A stretch of DNA of 64,000 nucleotides, from positions 12,846,501 to 12,910,500 of the forward strand of contig NC_091669.1 of the NCBI RefSeq assembly GCF_042453785.1, in the 5' to 3' direction. Source of the DNA: Malus domestica (taxonomy: Eukaryota; Streptophyta; Magnoliopsida; Rosales; Rosaceae). The position numbers and the translations under genes were made by a program. Positions 9,330 through 21,227 of the stretch are shown here, piece by piece. Within the stretch, counting starts at the first letter, position 1; each line of letters starts with the position of its first letter. The notes under the pieces are model-generated. The model saw only the letters and a program-made list of their open reading frames with translations, was not told where the DNA came from and searched no databases.

Positions 9330-12300
9330 GCGTACCTACCACTACTCCGACTACCCCATCTGTCCAATCTTGGCTATTCAACTTCGGTGCCAATTCACAC
9401 ATAACTAATGACGTGGAACAACTTCACAATCCTCATGAGTATTATGAAACTGATTAAATTTGTGGTGTGCATGGTGGTCCAGGTTTGCAAATCTCCAAAA
9501 TTGGTGATTCGTTTCTTCGTACCGAAACTACTTCCTTCCGTTTGCCTAATACCCTCTTTTGTCCTCAAGCTTCTACTAATGTTATTTCTTTAAATCAATT
9601 TATGAGTGATAATGAATGTTACTTTACCTTACATCCTCCTTTTTTTCGTGTGCAGGATTCACAGACGGGGATGATCATTTTACAAGGCCCAAGTAACAAT
9701 GGACTCTGCCCATGCCATTCTTCTCCTTCATCCCATGGTGTTTTTGCTTTATTAGGTGAACGTGTAACGGATGCCTTGTGGCATTCTAGGTTAGGTCATC
9801 CTTTGTTTTCAATTTTACAATATTTAGTTTCTGCAAATAAATTGCCACTTAAAGGCTCGTTTTCTAGTAAGTTTTGTCAATTCTGTCCCTTCGGTAAAAG
9901 TCATAAATTACCATTCTCTTTATCTCCATCCATGTCTTCTACTCTTTTAGAATTGATTCATTCTGATGTCTAGTCTTCGCCCTCTTTATCAGTTTCTGGA
10001 TTTAAGTATTATGTGATTTTTGTGGATGATTTTTCTTAGTATACTTGGATTTACCATTTATGCCTAAAATTTGATGTTTTCTCCACCTTTGTTACTTTTA
10101 AAAACTTGGTTGAAAATATGTTTAGTGTTAAAATTAAAGCTTTCCAAACGTATGGTGGCGGTGAATTTGTTAATCATGTTTTTCAGAATTTTTTAATGCA
10201 CATGGCATTTTACATCGTCTTACTTGTCCCCATCATCCTAAACAAAATGGCTTGGCTGAATGTAAACATCGACATTTAGTTGAAACTGGCCTTACTCTCT
10301 TAGCACAATCCGGTTTACCCACCTCGTATTGGGCTGAACCTTTTCACACTACTAATTACATAATTAATCTTTTGCCCACTCGCCTTTTACAACATGTTTC
10401 TCCATATGAAAAATTATTTCATAAACATCCTCAGTATTCCTTTTTCAAGGTTTTTGGTTGTGCCTGTTTTCCTTATTTGCATCCGTATAATACTAATAAA
10501 TTGCAATTTCATTCAAAACATTGTGTTTTCTTGGGTTATTCTTTAAATCACCACGGTTATCGCTGTTTGGATCTCTCTACGGGACGTGTCTTTCTTTCTC
10601 GCCATGTTGTCTTTGATGAATACAACTTTCCCTATAAAGAGTCCATTGTTACTTCGCCAACCCTATTATCCTCGTCTGTGGATCTAATCATCACCATTGG
10701 CTCGTCCACCCGTCCTGCTGCTCCGACCCCTGCCATCTCGCAGCCCCTTTCCTCACCAACGCCATCCACCTCTACTGCCCTGCCTGCTACCCAGTGCCCT
10801 CTTCAAATTTATTCCTGCAGGACCCAGCACCCTACACCTTCCCAGCCTCTTGAATCAAGCTATCTCGTACCCATTACTTCTACCTCACCTTAGGTCCCTA
10901 CCACAAACCTGCCACCTATTCCACCACTTCCACTAGTTTCCTGTACTCCCGAGGTAAGTGCTTCATCTCATTCCATGATTACTCGAGGAAAAAGTGGTAT
11001 TTGTAAGGCTAATCCCAAATATGCTTGTCTTACTACTTTTACTAATGACTTGGTTGAGCTTACATGTTTTAGCCGGGCTAATAAGCATCCTAAGTGGTGC
11101 TAGGCGATGACTGATGAGTTCAATGCCTTACAACGTAACGGCACTTAGACTTTGGTTTCGTTTCATCACTAGATGAATATTCTTCCAAATAAATGGGTTT
11201 ATAAAATCAAGCGGAGTTCTGATGGTTCTATTGAACGTTACAAGGCTTGGCTCGTGGCTAATGGGTTTCATCAACATGAGGGTTTTGATTACGGTGAGAC
11301 TTTCAGTACCGTTGTTGATCATGCGACCATTCGGTTAATTCTCTCAGTTGCTATTCACTTCAACTAGCCTCTTCACCAACTTGATTGCCAAAATGCATTT
11401 CTACATGGTTTTTTTTGTCTGAAGAGGTTTATATGCGGCAACCACAGGGGTTCATTGATCCTCAACATTCCACTCATGTGTGTAAATTACAGCGTTCCTT
11501 ACATGGTCTAAAACAAGCTCCTCGTGCTTGGTTCCAATGTTTTTCTCAACACTTGGAAATTTTGGGATTCACTACATCGCTTGCGGATTCTTCGTTGTTC
11601 ACTTTCTTTGATGGTTCAGTGGTTATTTATTTAGTGATATATGTGGATGACATTCTTGTTACTGGTAATAGTATGGATCATATCAGTCATTTGATACATC
11701 AATTGGGTACTTTATTTTCCATGAAGGATCTTGGACCACTACATTATTTCTTAGGTATGGAAGTTCAACGTACTACCACAGGTTTTCATCTCACTCAGAC
11801 CAAGTATATTACTGATCTTCTGAAGCGCACCAACATGCTGGACTGTAAGCCCATTTCGACTCTCGCCATTAGTGGCCAGCGCCTCAGCTTGTCTAATGGC
11901 GAACCATTGACTGAAATCATAAAGTCTCGTCGTGTTATTGGTGCCTTGCAGTATATGCTTTTTACCCATCCTGATATTGCATTTGCCGTTAATCAGGTTT
12001 GTCAGTTTATGCATCAACCCACTACAGTTCATTGGGTTGTGGTCAAATGCATCATCCGTTATCTCAAAGCCACTCCACACCATGGTATTGTTTACCAACC
12101 CAGTTCTCTTCAGCTCACTGCCTATGCTGATACGGACTATGCCGGCGACCCTGACAATCGTTGATCCACTATCAGTTATTGTATTTTCCTTGGTGACAGT
12201 TTCATCTCCTGGAGCTCCAAGAAGCAACGTGGTGTCTCCCGCTCTAGTACTGAAGCTTAATATCGTCAGCTTGCCTACACAGCCGCCACACTCTCTTGGT

Positions 12301-12570
12301 ATCGCACTTTGTTTCGCGAGCTTCACCTTCCTCTTACACCCCCACATATTTGGTGTGACAACATTAGTGCCATTTCTGTTGCCTTTAATCCGGTCTATCA
12401 ACAACGCATGCGGCATGTCGAAATTGACTATCATTACGTTCGTGAAAAAGTCACACGTCACGAGATCATTGTTGGGTATATCTCCTTCATGGATCAGCTG
12501 GCCGATCTTCTTACCAAAGGTCTGTCCGCAGCACAGTTTACCTTCTTACTGTCCAAACTTCTAGTGCATG
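9330..12570 (+). pseudogene. Copia pol: protease, integrase, reverse transcriptase, RNase H (broken)
   Basis: Order seen: a protease region around 9365-9450 (WLFNFGANSHIT, where the active-site D of the usual DSGA motif is changed to N-F-G-A); GAG-pre-integrase zinc region with DALWHSRLGHP near 9775; integrase core with IHSDV followed by a stop at 9971, FVDDFS near 10020 and YGGGEF near 10150; integrase C-terminus to ~10890; RT beginning near 11040 with WVYKIK, AFLHG, the catalytic YVDDILVTG near 11640-11665 and LHYFLGMEV; RNase H from ~12120 to 12570 (YADTDYAGD). At least six stops or frame changes interrupt it. It is a dead copy and would have to rely on proteins from other elements. Confidence 0.9.
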
Positions 12571-12589
12571 ATCTCCCTGTTAGTTTCCC

Positions 12590-12617
12590 GGGGGGGGGGG
12601 GGGGGGGGGGGGGGGGG
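12590..12617 (+). repeat. 28-base poly-G run at the polypurine tract position
   Basis: An uninterrupted run of G lies directly against the first base of the 3' LTR, exactly where the polypurine tract that primes plus-strand DNA synthesis belongs. Normal Copia tracts are short mixed A/G. This is either a real expansion or an assembly artefact. Confidence 0.9.
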
Positions 12618-12884
12618 TGATAAACCAGAGTCCTCTCTGGTTGTTGCGACATATTCCCATTCCAGCAAAGATATGGTTCCTCACTCCATCTCCAACAGGG
12701 ACACACGAGCAACAGCACAATCCTAGTCCAAGAAGGATTTCTAGTTCTATGTTGATTGTATTTTATGTTTTTTGTTTCCTACTACACGATTGATTTGTAA
12801 CCCTATATATATATATATATATATATGTCAATGATAATTGGCTCACTCTATTATAGAGTTGAGATTCAGAAATCATATCTTTCA
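12618..12884 (+). repeat. 3' LTR of the Copia element (267 bp)
   Basis: Direct repeat of 1846-2104, with a longer (AT)n run (about 12805-12826). Followed by target duplication gcatg at 12885-12889. Confidence 0.95.
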
Positions 12885-12889
12885 GCATG

Positions 12890-13430
12890 TTTAACACCGT
12901 GGGTCGTGGTTGTAGTTGTTTCATTTAGTTGTTGAGGCAAAGTAGACAGACATAAACATGTTTTGTGACATTCCTAATCTTTTGCATCGTAATAAAGCTC
13001 CATGGTGTTAATCAAATCACTCCATGACTTGCATATGCACACAAACCGAATGAAGGAAGGAGATGGCTAGCATAAGCACTAGGATGCCAAGATTTCTTTC
13101 TTACACAGTGTGGATGTCATCCCCAAGAGAAAATCATAAGGAAATTAAGTTACTATTTATGGTGTGAGCTTGATCATAATAAAACTAGATAAGGAGATTA
13201 TGTATTAAGTTATTAACATTCGGAGTTTGATGCATCCGGAGTTTAATATTATACAACTCTTTTTTGAATTTGTGGTGATAAATTAACATTCTCGAATTAA
13301 TATAACATGTCAGATATCAAACAAAAGGATTACCAATATTCTGATTATCTATTTTTTATGTAATTGCCCATCACTACTCAGCTAACCCTTTGTTTTGTCA
13401 TCACTCTCTTTTTGCTTATTAAACATATGA
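12890..13430. other. Intergenic, nothing recognised
   Basis: AT-rich sequence right of the Copia element. I see no coding frame, RNA gene or clear repeat here. Confidence 0.6.
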
Positions 13431-13433
13431 GCA

Positions 13434-13606
13434 GTGCGCGGAAGTACAGACATCCCTTAGGAACACAACATTTTAGAAGCGCGCGGAGTTAAGACATCCC
13501 TTAGGAACACAACATTTTAGAAGCGCGTGGAGTTAAGACATCCCTTAGGAACACAACATTTAGAAGCGCGCGGAGTTAAGACATTCCGTAGAAAGACAAC
13601 ATTTTA
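13434..13606. repeat. 44 bp tandem repeat, four copies
   Basis: Units start at about 13435, 13479, 13523 and 13566 (spacings 44, 44, 43). Each reads gcgcg(c/t)gga followed by gttaagacatcccttagg and aacacaacattttagaa. The outer copies are more diverged. Copies abut without spacers. Confidence 0.9.
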
Positions 13607-13749
13607 AGGTATATGGTTCAAGTAATGGTTTGATTTGTATATCAGATTCAGATTAATTAAAAAATAGTCCTACATTTGCATATGGAACCCATCCATTAGA
13701 AAGTTCAGGACTTTCATAGGAACCACGAGAATGGTTTTTATGTGACAAT

Positions 13750-15275
13750 CACATTGTCGCATAGTGTTACCAATTAACTCATGTTATAACGTGTATATAT
13801 TCGTACATGATGAGTCAATATTATATTATATATTTTACCATATTCTTAGGTATAGTTTATTGATTATTTTGGTAGAATTTTGATATTTTGTTATATATTT
13901 CAATATAGGACATTCGATTTCCTCTAGAGAAAAAAATGATTAAACGGATGAATTTTGGAGTGATTCTAATTGAAGGATTTTCGTGAGTCTTTCAAGATGA
14001 TTGTATCAAAATTGCAGATTTTTCTACCAAGCCGTTTGACCGTGGCAATGAAATAAAGACCCAGCGCGCACCTTTCCCAGATTGACGTTTCTGGACATTT
14101 TGAGTATTTTGAAGATCAAGATGTCATATTTTGAGGAAGATTCCTTCTGAGGATTTGTAGGGAACGACTTCAGCTTTCAAAAGAGACATTTTAGGACCAA
14201 ATCAGAGTTGATTTGGTCAGTCAAAAGTCCGATTTTCTGATAAGTCTGAATTTTAGATTAAATAGGAAACCTTTTATTTTCTGTTTTATTATTTTATTAT
14301 GCTTCCTAGTCTTATGCTAAGACATTTTCTAGGTAGGGTTTTATTTTCTAATAGTATAAATAAGGCTTTTTAGCCATTAGGGTTTTTTATAGAGGGGGAG
14401 AAAACGCAATACTTTGGCTTTAAAGAGCTTTTGATGATTCTAGTTTATTTTCAAGGTGTTTTCTATCTATGTTTTTAATAATATTTTGCTTTATGGTTGT
14501 TCGTAATTAGTTTCGTTTGCTAGGGCAAGGCCACGAGCCTTAGCAAGAATATGTTGTTGCTTTTCAATTTGCTTATGATATTATGCATTCAGGTTTTAAA
14601 TTATTAATCACTGTGTTTGAAACTATCTAATTGTTTTGATGATTGGCCACCATTAGGATATTTAGAAAAGTAATTTGATGCAATTTTGGCAGAGGGCTAT
14701 CCTTGAAATTAACGTTGGCTTCTTGTGGTTAATATGTATAACTTTTTAGGATGGATGACACGTCTTAAGGGTTATATGGTTTTTCAAAAGGATTTCACAA
14801 AACTTAAGTTTTGCATGTTCACATTCAATCTGGACACCACGGACGAGTTACATGTTAGATATACGTTCTATGTTGGAGGTTCCAAGTAGGGCATACTTTA
14901 GGAAAACCTAACCTTCAAATATGCATGTGTAATTCATAAGTAATTGGAAGAACTATATAGGATTGTCAAGGTGACGGCGGAACCCTAGTGCATAAATAGA
15001 TTTTCAAACTATTTTCTTTTGCCTTATTTACTTTGCCAATTTATTGAATTGTTTTTAATTAAATTCGTTTTTAATATTTTAGGTCATTAAATCATCTTTT
15101 TTCTAAACTTTGTTTTCAAATAATTAATTAAGATTTGGTATTTACATAAATTATTCATTCAATCCCTACAGAAAACAACCTTACTTGAGCCGGTTATACT
15201 ACAACTACTTTGTTGTCTTGCAAGTATTTTTATTCCTACTTTTGCAGGTGGTAAAAATCTCATCATTTGTAGCTT
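13750..15275 (+). repeat. LTR-like retrotransposon debris
   Basis: AT-rich non-coding block with features usual in plant LTRs: a TATA-like tataaataagg at 14356, a CT/purine leader (gagggggagaaaacgc), and a closing segment around 15160-15260 with ccctacagaaaacaacc and ttgtcttgcaag. I found no matching second LTR, target duplication or coding domain, so this could be a solo LTR or other non-coding repeat. Confidence 0.35.
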
Positions 15276-15431
15276 AAGAGCATTTGCTGGTAATTTAGTA
15301 GGAAAGAATGAATGACATAAATTTCGGAACCTGCCCAACAGTTGTAACGCTTTGCTCTAGTACTAATGCTCATCAAAACATAGAAGATTTAATTCCATTT
15401 GTAACCTACTCCCCCCGAGCATCAAAATTTC

Positions 15432-15439
15432 TATATAAA
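15432..15439 (+). promoter_or_regulatory. TATA box of prolamin-like gene 1
   Basis: tatataaa lies 92 bases before the ATG at 15531. The same motif in the same relative place is seen at 22446 (promoter remnant) and 38141 (paralogue). Confidence 0.75.
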
Positions 15440-15530
15440 TCCTTGCCCTCTATCTTCTCCAACATCAACACGTCCAATCTGCCAAAACCTTTTTCTGGGA
15501 TAGCACAAAAGAGAAGTTCCAAGCTTCCCA

Positions 15531-15962
15531 ATGTCTAGACAAGCTCAAGCACTACTTTCACTACTCCTACTGGCAACATGTGCTGCAACCGGGCTGGCGG
15601 ATGTGCCACCACCGCCCTTCCTGACCATCCCAAGCCTATTCCCGCCAGGGACCCCAAGCCTGCTGCCACCCGGCATTCCCGGCCTACTCCCTCCGGGGAT
15701 TCCAGGGCTGTCTCCGCCGGGAATCCCGAGTGAGGTAGCAAAGTGCTGGTCTTCATTTCAGAACATTCCAGGGTGTGCATCGGAGATTTATACCACAATC
15801 TTGACTGGTAAATTTGCACTAGGCCCTGCTTGTTGCAAGGCCTTCGTCGAAGTTGATGAGACTTGCTTGCGGAAGTTGTTCCCACTGTTTCCTTCCATTC
15901 CTGCATTCATCAAGAGCAGCTGTGCTGCTGCTGCTCCTAAACCAGCTGGATCAAAGCAGTAG
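15531..15962 (+). CDS. Secreted prolamin-like cysteine-rich protein, copy 1
   Basis: Intronless, 143 aa. The N-terminal signal peptide (MSRQAQALLSLLLLATCAATGLA) predicts secretion. Residues ~25-68 are Pro-rich with about four octapeptide units of the IPGLLPPG type. The C-terminal ~75 residues carry six cysteines (AKCWSS, PGC, GPACCK, ETCLRK, KSSC), the spacing of the Prolamin_like (PF05617-type, ECA1/EC1-related) family. Members of that family are small secreted proteins often found in reproductive tissues; a role here is not shown. The paralogue at 38247 has an expanded repeat. The start is clear because the signal peptide begins at this ATG and a TATA box lies 92 bases upstream. An in-frame-unrelated open frame at 15308-15538 covers its promoter and is not a gene. 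Confidence 0.85.
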   Translation: MSRQAQALLSLLLLATCAATGLADVPPPPFLTIPSLFPPGTPSLLPPGIPGLLPPGIPGLSPPGIPSEVAKCWSSFQNIPGCASEIYTTILTGKFALGPACCKAFVEVDETCLRKLFPLFPSIPAFIKSSCAAAAPKPAGSKQ

Positions 15963-16166
15963 TAACCAAGTAGGCGGTTGAGATGATAATTTTTACAGGA
16001 AATAAGTAGATCTTGGTTTCGATTAGGCATAGCCGTGCAGAGTTCTTCTTTAGTTTACATTGTGTGCCATTTAAGTTGGTAGGTTTTGGAGGGTTCAACC
16101 TTCAGGATTGTAATTTGTATGAGGGATCTCATTAACGAAGAGGATAACCAGCTTATGGTCTCATTC

Positions 16167-16167
<1 letters not shown>

Positions 16168-16213
<46 letters not shown>
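16168..16213. repeat. (CT)n microsatellite
   Basis: About 22 CT units downstream of prolamin-like gene 1, within or just past its 3' UTR. Confidence 0.95.
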
Positions 16214-16966
16214 AGTTTTTTGTTTGGATAGGTGATACACACGATAGTGGGGGAGGGGGTAATAACTCCTGACCTTGGTTACGAAGATGAATGTTCTTAA
16301 CCAACTAAGTTATAAGTCCCTCTCTTTCAAGTTAAAGGTGGAAAAATGACAATTTCACAGTATAAATTCCAATTTTAATGTTTCTCGAGAGAAAAAAATG
16401 AAAATTGGATAGTCAATTTTTATGTGAGAATCTTGTCAAGTGGCTACCAAGTGTGATCTCACTGCCATTAGGTAGAACATATCTTATGAATAGTGGGAAC
16501 ACCTAAAGAATCAGAACTTATGGGTTCCCCTTTCATATCTCCTAACCATTACGTGTTGTTCACAGGATGAATGATACGGGAGAGTCTTCGTGCGTTCTAT
16601 AAAACAGTGGCAAGATAGGCATGTTGCGCTGACTTAACTTAAATCCTTTCTTCTTCCTTTTGCCCAAGAACAATTGTGCTGCCATCAATGGGAAAATTTC
16701 GCATATATTTCCTATGTCCTCTTCCAAGGGAAATTTAAGATTTTGTGGCTTTACATTACCAAAACTGTAAGTTACGCATCCCTCATCTTCCAAATTTGAA
16801 ATTTCTAATCTTCCCATATTTTGTAGCTCAAGTGATGTCTGATAAGATAATTTTATAGAGTTCTTGAATACATACACTATTTTATGACACAATCTGGGAT
16901 TCACTTATGTTTTTGTAATCCCCAAAGGTGTGAGAATTGATTACACCTTTCTCACAATAATTGATA
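16214..16966. other. Intergenic; one unrecognised small frame
   Basis: No family recognised. A 114-codon open frame on the minus strand at 16560-16904 has moderately balanced composition, but I see no known motif, promoter or paralogue in the duplicated block. I treat it as unsupported. Confidence 0.4.
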
Positions 16967-17376
16967 ACGTGACTACTATGTGAGACGTTGGATATATGTG
17001 AGAAGAGCTTTATACGTGTTCATGGTATAGAAAGAACTTTTCCATCCTCTCATAACATAGTAGAAGTTGTCATTGACATCTTCCAAACCAACTTGAAACC
17101 ATTTGTGTCTTTTAGTTCTAAAGTTCCTCTATTTCTCGTACTTTGAAACCTAACTCTTGTTCTCTCTTGGAATCCCTTTTGAAATTCCAAATTCTAGTTA
17201 CTTGTTCTACATCACGAGTAATCCAAGATATCAATATATATAATATATACATGAATATCAAACTGAACAAGATTATTTACAAGAGTATTTGCAACTATCT
17301 ACAAGAGTATTTACAGTAATTACAATGTATGCAGCATCTCCTTAGTAATATCAAACTGATCAGGTGAAGTAAAACA

Positions 17377-20223
17377 TTACTTCCAACAAGTTTCAAGTTC
17401 GTGGCTCTTGATGAGAGAAGTGATTTGAGGAAAGTTTTCTCCTTCATTCAAACCCTCCAAAGGGTAGACCTCCGCCGAGACTCTCTCAAATTGGTGAAAT
17501 AAACTTCCGGGACGTGCGCAACCTTCCAATAATCGTTGCCTAGTTCGTGTGGACTCAGTGTCTTGAATAACTTTGCCGGCATATTAAATAATTCAAGCAC
17601 CTTCAGCTTGTTCAGGTGTTCAATCCCGGATGGCACCTTCTCTAACGACTTACAGTGCGTGATACTGAGCTTTTCAACGGACAGCATTGCTCCCACCTGC
17701 ACCTCTATACATCTAAGCTCATCAAATTCACCAATGCCTAAATGTTTGAGCTTCTTAAATCCTCCAGCTCCAAAACACAATGTGTCTCCTTCAAAGACCT
17801 GAGATAGTTCGAGATGCAATAGGATGGGCAGATACTGAAGGAATACAAGCGGATTGTCCTTTAACCTACTCCATTTCAGATGTAACCTGACAAGGCTGTG
17901 CAGAGAAGGTATCCAGTGAGGCAATGTATCCAATCGTCCTCGCAAGTATAGGCGCTGAAGCAGGAGAGGGGGAGAAGAAATGTGCTGCAGATCAATGATT
18001 TCATCCTCTTCTACGGAAGTTATGGACAACGCATGAAGTTTGGTCAGCTTTTCAATGGATGAACAAAGAGCCTTTCCATCTTGTTTCCTCATATGTACAA
18101 TTCCTAACCGTCTCAACTGAATTAGTTTCCCCAGCTCCCTTAAAATGGCACCTCCATCTTGGTTTGCCTTGATGAAACAAAGCTTTTGAAGGCAAGTTAA
18201 AGCCCCTATGTTTGGAAGCACCTTAAAGCCATATTTTGAGTGAAGAAATCCGTTAGGGATAAATTCATAACGATATACTAAAAGATGACGTAGATGTTGA
18301 AGCTTCAGAATTTCAACTGGGAGTTCAGTGACCAGAGAATGCTTCAGATCCAAAGTCTCCAGGTTCTGAAGCTTCCCTATAAATCTCGGAATGGTTTTCA
18401 CCCTGGTACCTTTCAAGCTTAAATACTTCAAAAAGAAAAGGTTGACAACATCAACTGGAAAAACATTTAGAGGTGAGCTTTGCAAATCTAACACGTTAAG
18501 AAGCCTAAAACCTCCAGGAAAAATTGTTTGCAGTAGTGGATTCTCGGTGACTCCGAACATAAACAGAGAACGTAGTTGAGAAGCGGACATGTTTTTCTGT
18601 ATGTATTGCAAAGAGGTGTGCATTGACAGGCGTCGGACTTTATTAGGCCATGGTATGTTTTGCTCTTTCGCTACTGTGACAAAGTTCTGATCTCTTATCT
18701 TGGAGGTGATAATCTCACGGAAAAGATAATGGACACGAAAGCTTTTGACCCTACCTTCGATTGTTGTCTCTGCTGCTTGAATCATGCTTCTATTCAACAG
18801 TTCATTGAGGTAGTCCTCTGCAACATCTTCTAGTGTTTTTCCTTGTTTAGCTTCGATAAAACCCTCTGCCATCCATAACCGAACAAGTCTCATACGCTCG
18901 ATTTGATGATCCTCAGGAAAGACGCTCAGGTACAAGAAGCAAGACTTGAGATAGAAGGGTAAGTCATTAAAGCTGAGTGAAAGTACTTTTTTCAAGTCCT
19001 TGAGTTTGCCATTGCCCTCCATTTCAGCACCAAGGCTATGGCCAACCATATCCCACTCGTCAATCCTGCTCTTGTCCTTGGTAGCCAAAACACCGCTGAC
19101 TGCCACAATGGCAAGGGGCAGCCCCTCGCACTTTCTTAAGATAGATTTACTGAATTCCTCTAAATGAGGAGGGCATGAGTTCCCCTGGAATGTCTTCTTG
19201 CATAGAAGCTCCCATGACTCCAACTGCGGCAAAGGCTCCAAATTAAAGACTCTACCTCCAGATTCTTTGCTGGTTGTCGAGGCTACATCAGCTTTTCGAG
19301 TAGTTAGTATGACTCGACTGCCACAAGTATTGTTAGGCATGGCATACTTCAGAGGCCCATCCGCACATGTCCCACACGTTGTCGAGAACAATTAGGTACC
19401 TCCTTTTCTGCAGGAAGGCCTTGATCATTGTTTTCAATTGATTGTTGTTCATATTGTTTGTTCCTTCTGGAACTGGCCTTCGGATGGCTTTGTGGAGCTG
19501 TTGAATCATGTCTAAGAGGAGTTCCCCGAGTTTGAAGGACTGAGTAACCGTGATCCAAGCTCTTACTTTGAAATATTTCTTCACTTCTGCTGCATCATAG
19601 ACTTGCTTCGCAAAGGTTGTCTTCCCTAGTCCACCCATTCCAGCCACAGAAACTACTTCTCGTCCAGAACCACCGGTGACAAGCCACCCTACCACCTGCT
19701 TTATAGGCTCGTCAATGCCAACTATATCAGTTTTCTCTAATAGTAGAGCATCACTGCGATGGTCCTCCCACGTTTGGCCTGCAGTTGAAGAGCCTGAACC
19801 TTGTTCAGCCATGTTAAACTTGTGACGTAGTCTCATATGAACCTCCGAGATTTTTCTGATTCTCGAGTTGATGCCTTGTAACTCAGCAGAAATTCGGTAT
19901 TGAGATTTCATGTTCTTAATGCAACACGAAAACCTATGGATGGAACTGTATAACCCCTTCCCATGATCATGTGCATGGAGAAGTGTAAATTCGTCCAGAA
20001 CATCTTCGCTATCATGAGCAATGTCTCTTACTTGCTTCACCCATACTGTGACTTCCTCATCACTCTCTTCAAAAGCATCAGCAACCCTCAGAAACGCAGT
20101 CATGCGCTCCAGTTCCCCTCTCAGATACACAATTTCTTCCCTAACCCCTCCCAAAAGTTGCAGATCATTTTCAAAAAATGGTGCAACCTTGTCGAGCAGA
20201 AACTTTACTGCACTCTCTGCCAT
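17377..20223 (-). pseudogene. CC-NB-LRR (RPM1-like) resistance gene copy, frameshifted
   Basis: Paralogue of the intact gene at 33888-36752. The CC domain, P-loop GMGGLGKTT, GLPLA and LRR blocks are all recognisable. Breaks: a 2 bp deletion near 19351-19354 (agagg where the paralogue has agagagg) splits the NB domain after residue ~290, and a 1 bp deletion near 17470-17475 shifts the last ~35 residues. Two key residues are also changed: the kinase-2 motif reads LIVLDNVW (second Asp to Asn, ~282), and the MHD-type motif reads VHY instead of VHD (~500). Both changes hit nucleotide-binding switch residues, so loss of function looks real and not just a sequencing slip. The NB and LRR frames remain long, so truncated products are possible. 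Confidence 0.9.
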
Positions 20224-20292
20224 TAACTCTCTCTTTACTGTTTCGATTACCCTTTTTTCCTCACCTGATTCTCTGTTCCAAATTGTATGGAG

Positions 20293-20299
20293 TTATATA
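20293..20299 (-). promoter_or_regulatory. TATA box of the NLR pseudogene
   Basis: TATATAA on the minus strand, about 70-76 bases upstream of the ATG at 20223, conserved at the same distance in the intact paralogue (36822-36828). Confidence 0.65.
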
Positions 20300-20458
20300 A
20301 GCTATGGGCAACATATAAATATTCAAAAAAATTGCAGATGTCTTTTAGTGCAAGTAACTGAACTGAACAAGTAACAGCGACTGGATTGTAGTAATTTACT
20401 TGTCCATGAAATTTCATAGAAAATGACTCAAATTTCAAAAATCCAATTATGGACTTGT

Positions 20459-20632
20459 GAGAAATGCTAAGGAAACTCTCAGAGTGAGATTCTCCATAGA
20501 GTTTTTACTATCTCATAGTTTAAGGTCAATTTATGTACCATGTTATAAAACATTGTGCCTAAAACTTGAGGCAACAAAGAATACATAGAGAGTCTCACTT
20601 TTGAGAGTTTTTTTAGCATGTCTTGACTTGTT
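20459..20632. mobile_element. MITE-like element, shared by both duplicated copies
   Basis: The ends form imperfect inverted repeats (gaaatgctaaggaaactctc and gagagtttttttagcat). The matching copy at 37034-37195 shows the insertion predates the segmental duplication. No transposase. Confidence 0.6.
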
Positions 20633-20659
20633 ATCCACAAGAACTAAGATCATTTTTTC

Positions 20660-21217
20660 CGACAAAATGGTTAGGAAATTGTTATTTACACATCCATTTT
20701 ACTTCCCACACACACTTGTTGATTTTTTGTCATCAATTTTCTTCAATTCATCCAATCCGACAGTCAAAAATTGAGAGATGTATGTGAGAAGTAAAAATTG
20801 GTGTGTGGATTGCACTATCCCACTTAACAAGTTGCGTGGAATTGCAAGTAAACGATAGCATGACAACAGTTTTTCTGCACCACATCAAACTGCACCGAAC
20901 CTTCTAAACAAAGAAAAATAATATGTTTGGTCGATCTAATTTACATAGATGAAAATATATGTGTGTGAAAGTGACTCACACAATAAACAAAGGAGCGAAA
21001 CGAGCAAGTGGAGTGAATATTCATTCGAACCACTAATTAGCTACTGCTGTGGTTGCCTCTGCAGGCAGCCAATCTCAGCAATTACCGGATGATTTCATTT
21101 GATTGTGAATATATTTTGAGATTCGAAAGTCAAAGAAAAGCTGCTTTCCCAGAAACCCTCAGAAAGCAAAAGCTGCTTTTATTTGAAATTGCTTAGTAAT
21201 AACGTAACTTCCTAACT
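20660..21217. other. Non-coding NLR upstream region with a second MITE-like segment
   Basis: 20660-20830 has loosely inverted ends (aaattgttatttacacatcc and gtgtgtggattgcactatc) and is also shared with 37225-37385. The rest is non-coding sequence conserved between duplicates. Nothing else recognised. Confidence 0.4.
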
Positions 21218-21227
21218 CTTTTAAGTC

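Larger units (their letters stand above)
1846..12884 (+). mobile_element. Full-length Ty1/copia LTR retrotransposon with a nested hAT element
   Basis: Both LTRs begin TGATAAACCAGAG and end ATATCTTTCA. The flanks carry a perfect 5 bp target duplication, gcatg (1841-1845 and 12885-12889). A primer-binding site follows the left LTR and a purine tract precedes the right LTR. Domain order inside is gag, protease, integrase, RT, RNase H, which is diagnostic for Copia. Removing the nested hAT (2693-8798) and its 8 bp duplication leaves about 4.9 kb, a normal Copia length. By eye the LTRs differ at about 16 positions outside the AT microsatellite (~6%, mostly transitions), so this is not a recent insertion. 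gag and pol carry several stops, so it is non-functional on its own. Confidence 0.95.

Noticed and set aside
11751-12461. 236-codon open frame on the minus strand
   Set aside because: It is antisense to the Copia RT/RNase H region, which has clear motifs on the plus strand.
13434-13606. Regular repeats that could suggest a CRISPR-like array
   Set aside because: Units abut without spacers and the genome is a plant; it is a simple tandem repeat.
15308-15538. 76-codon open frame ahead of prolamin-like gene 1
   Set aside because: It covers the TATA box and leader, shows no motif, and is not kept in the paralogous promoter.
16560-16904. 114-codon frame on the minus strand
   Set aside because: Unrecognised, without promoter or paralogue support; may be a chance frame or decayed fragment.
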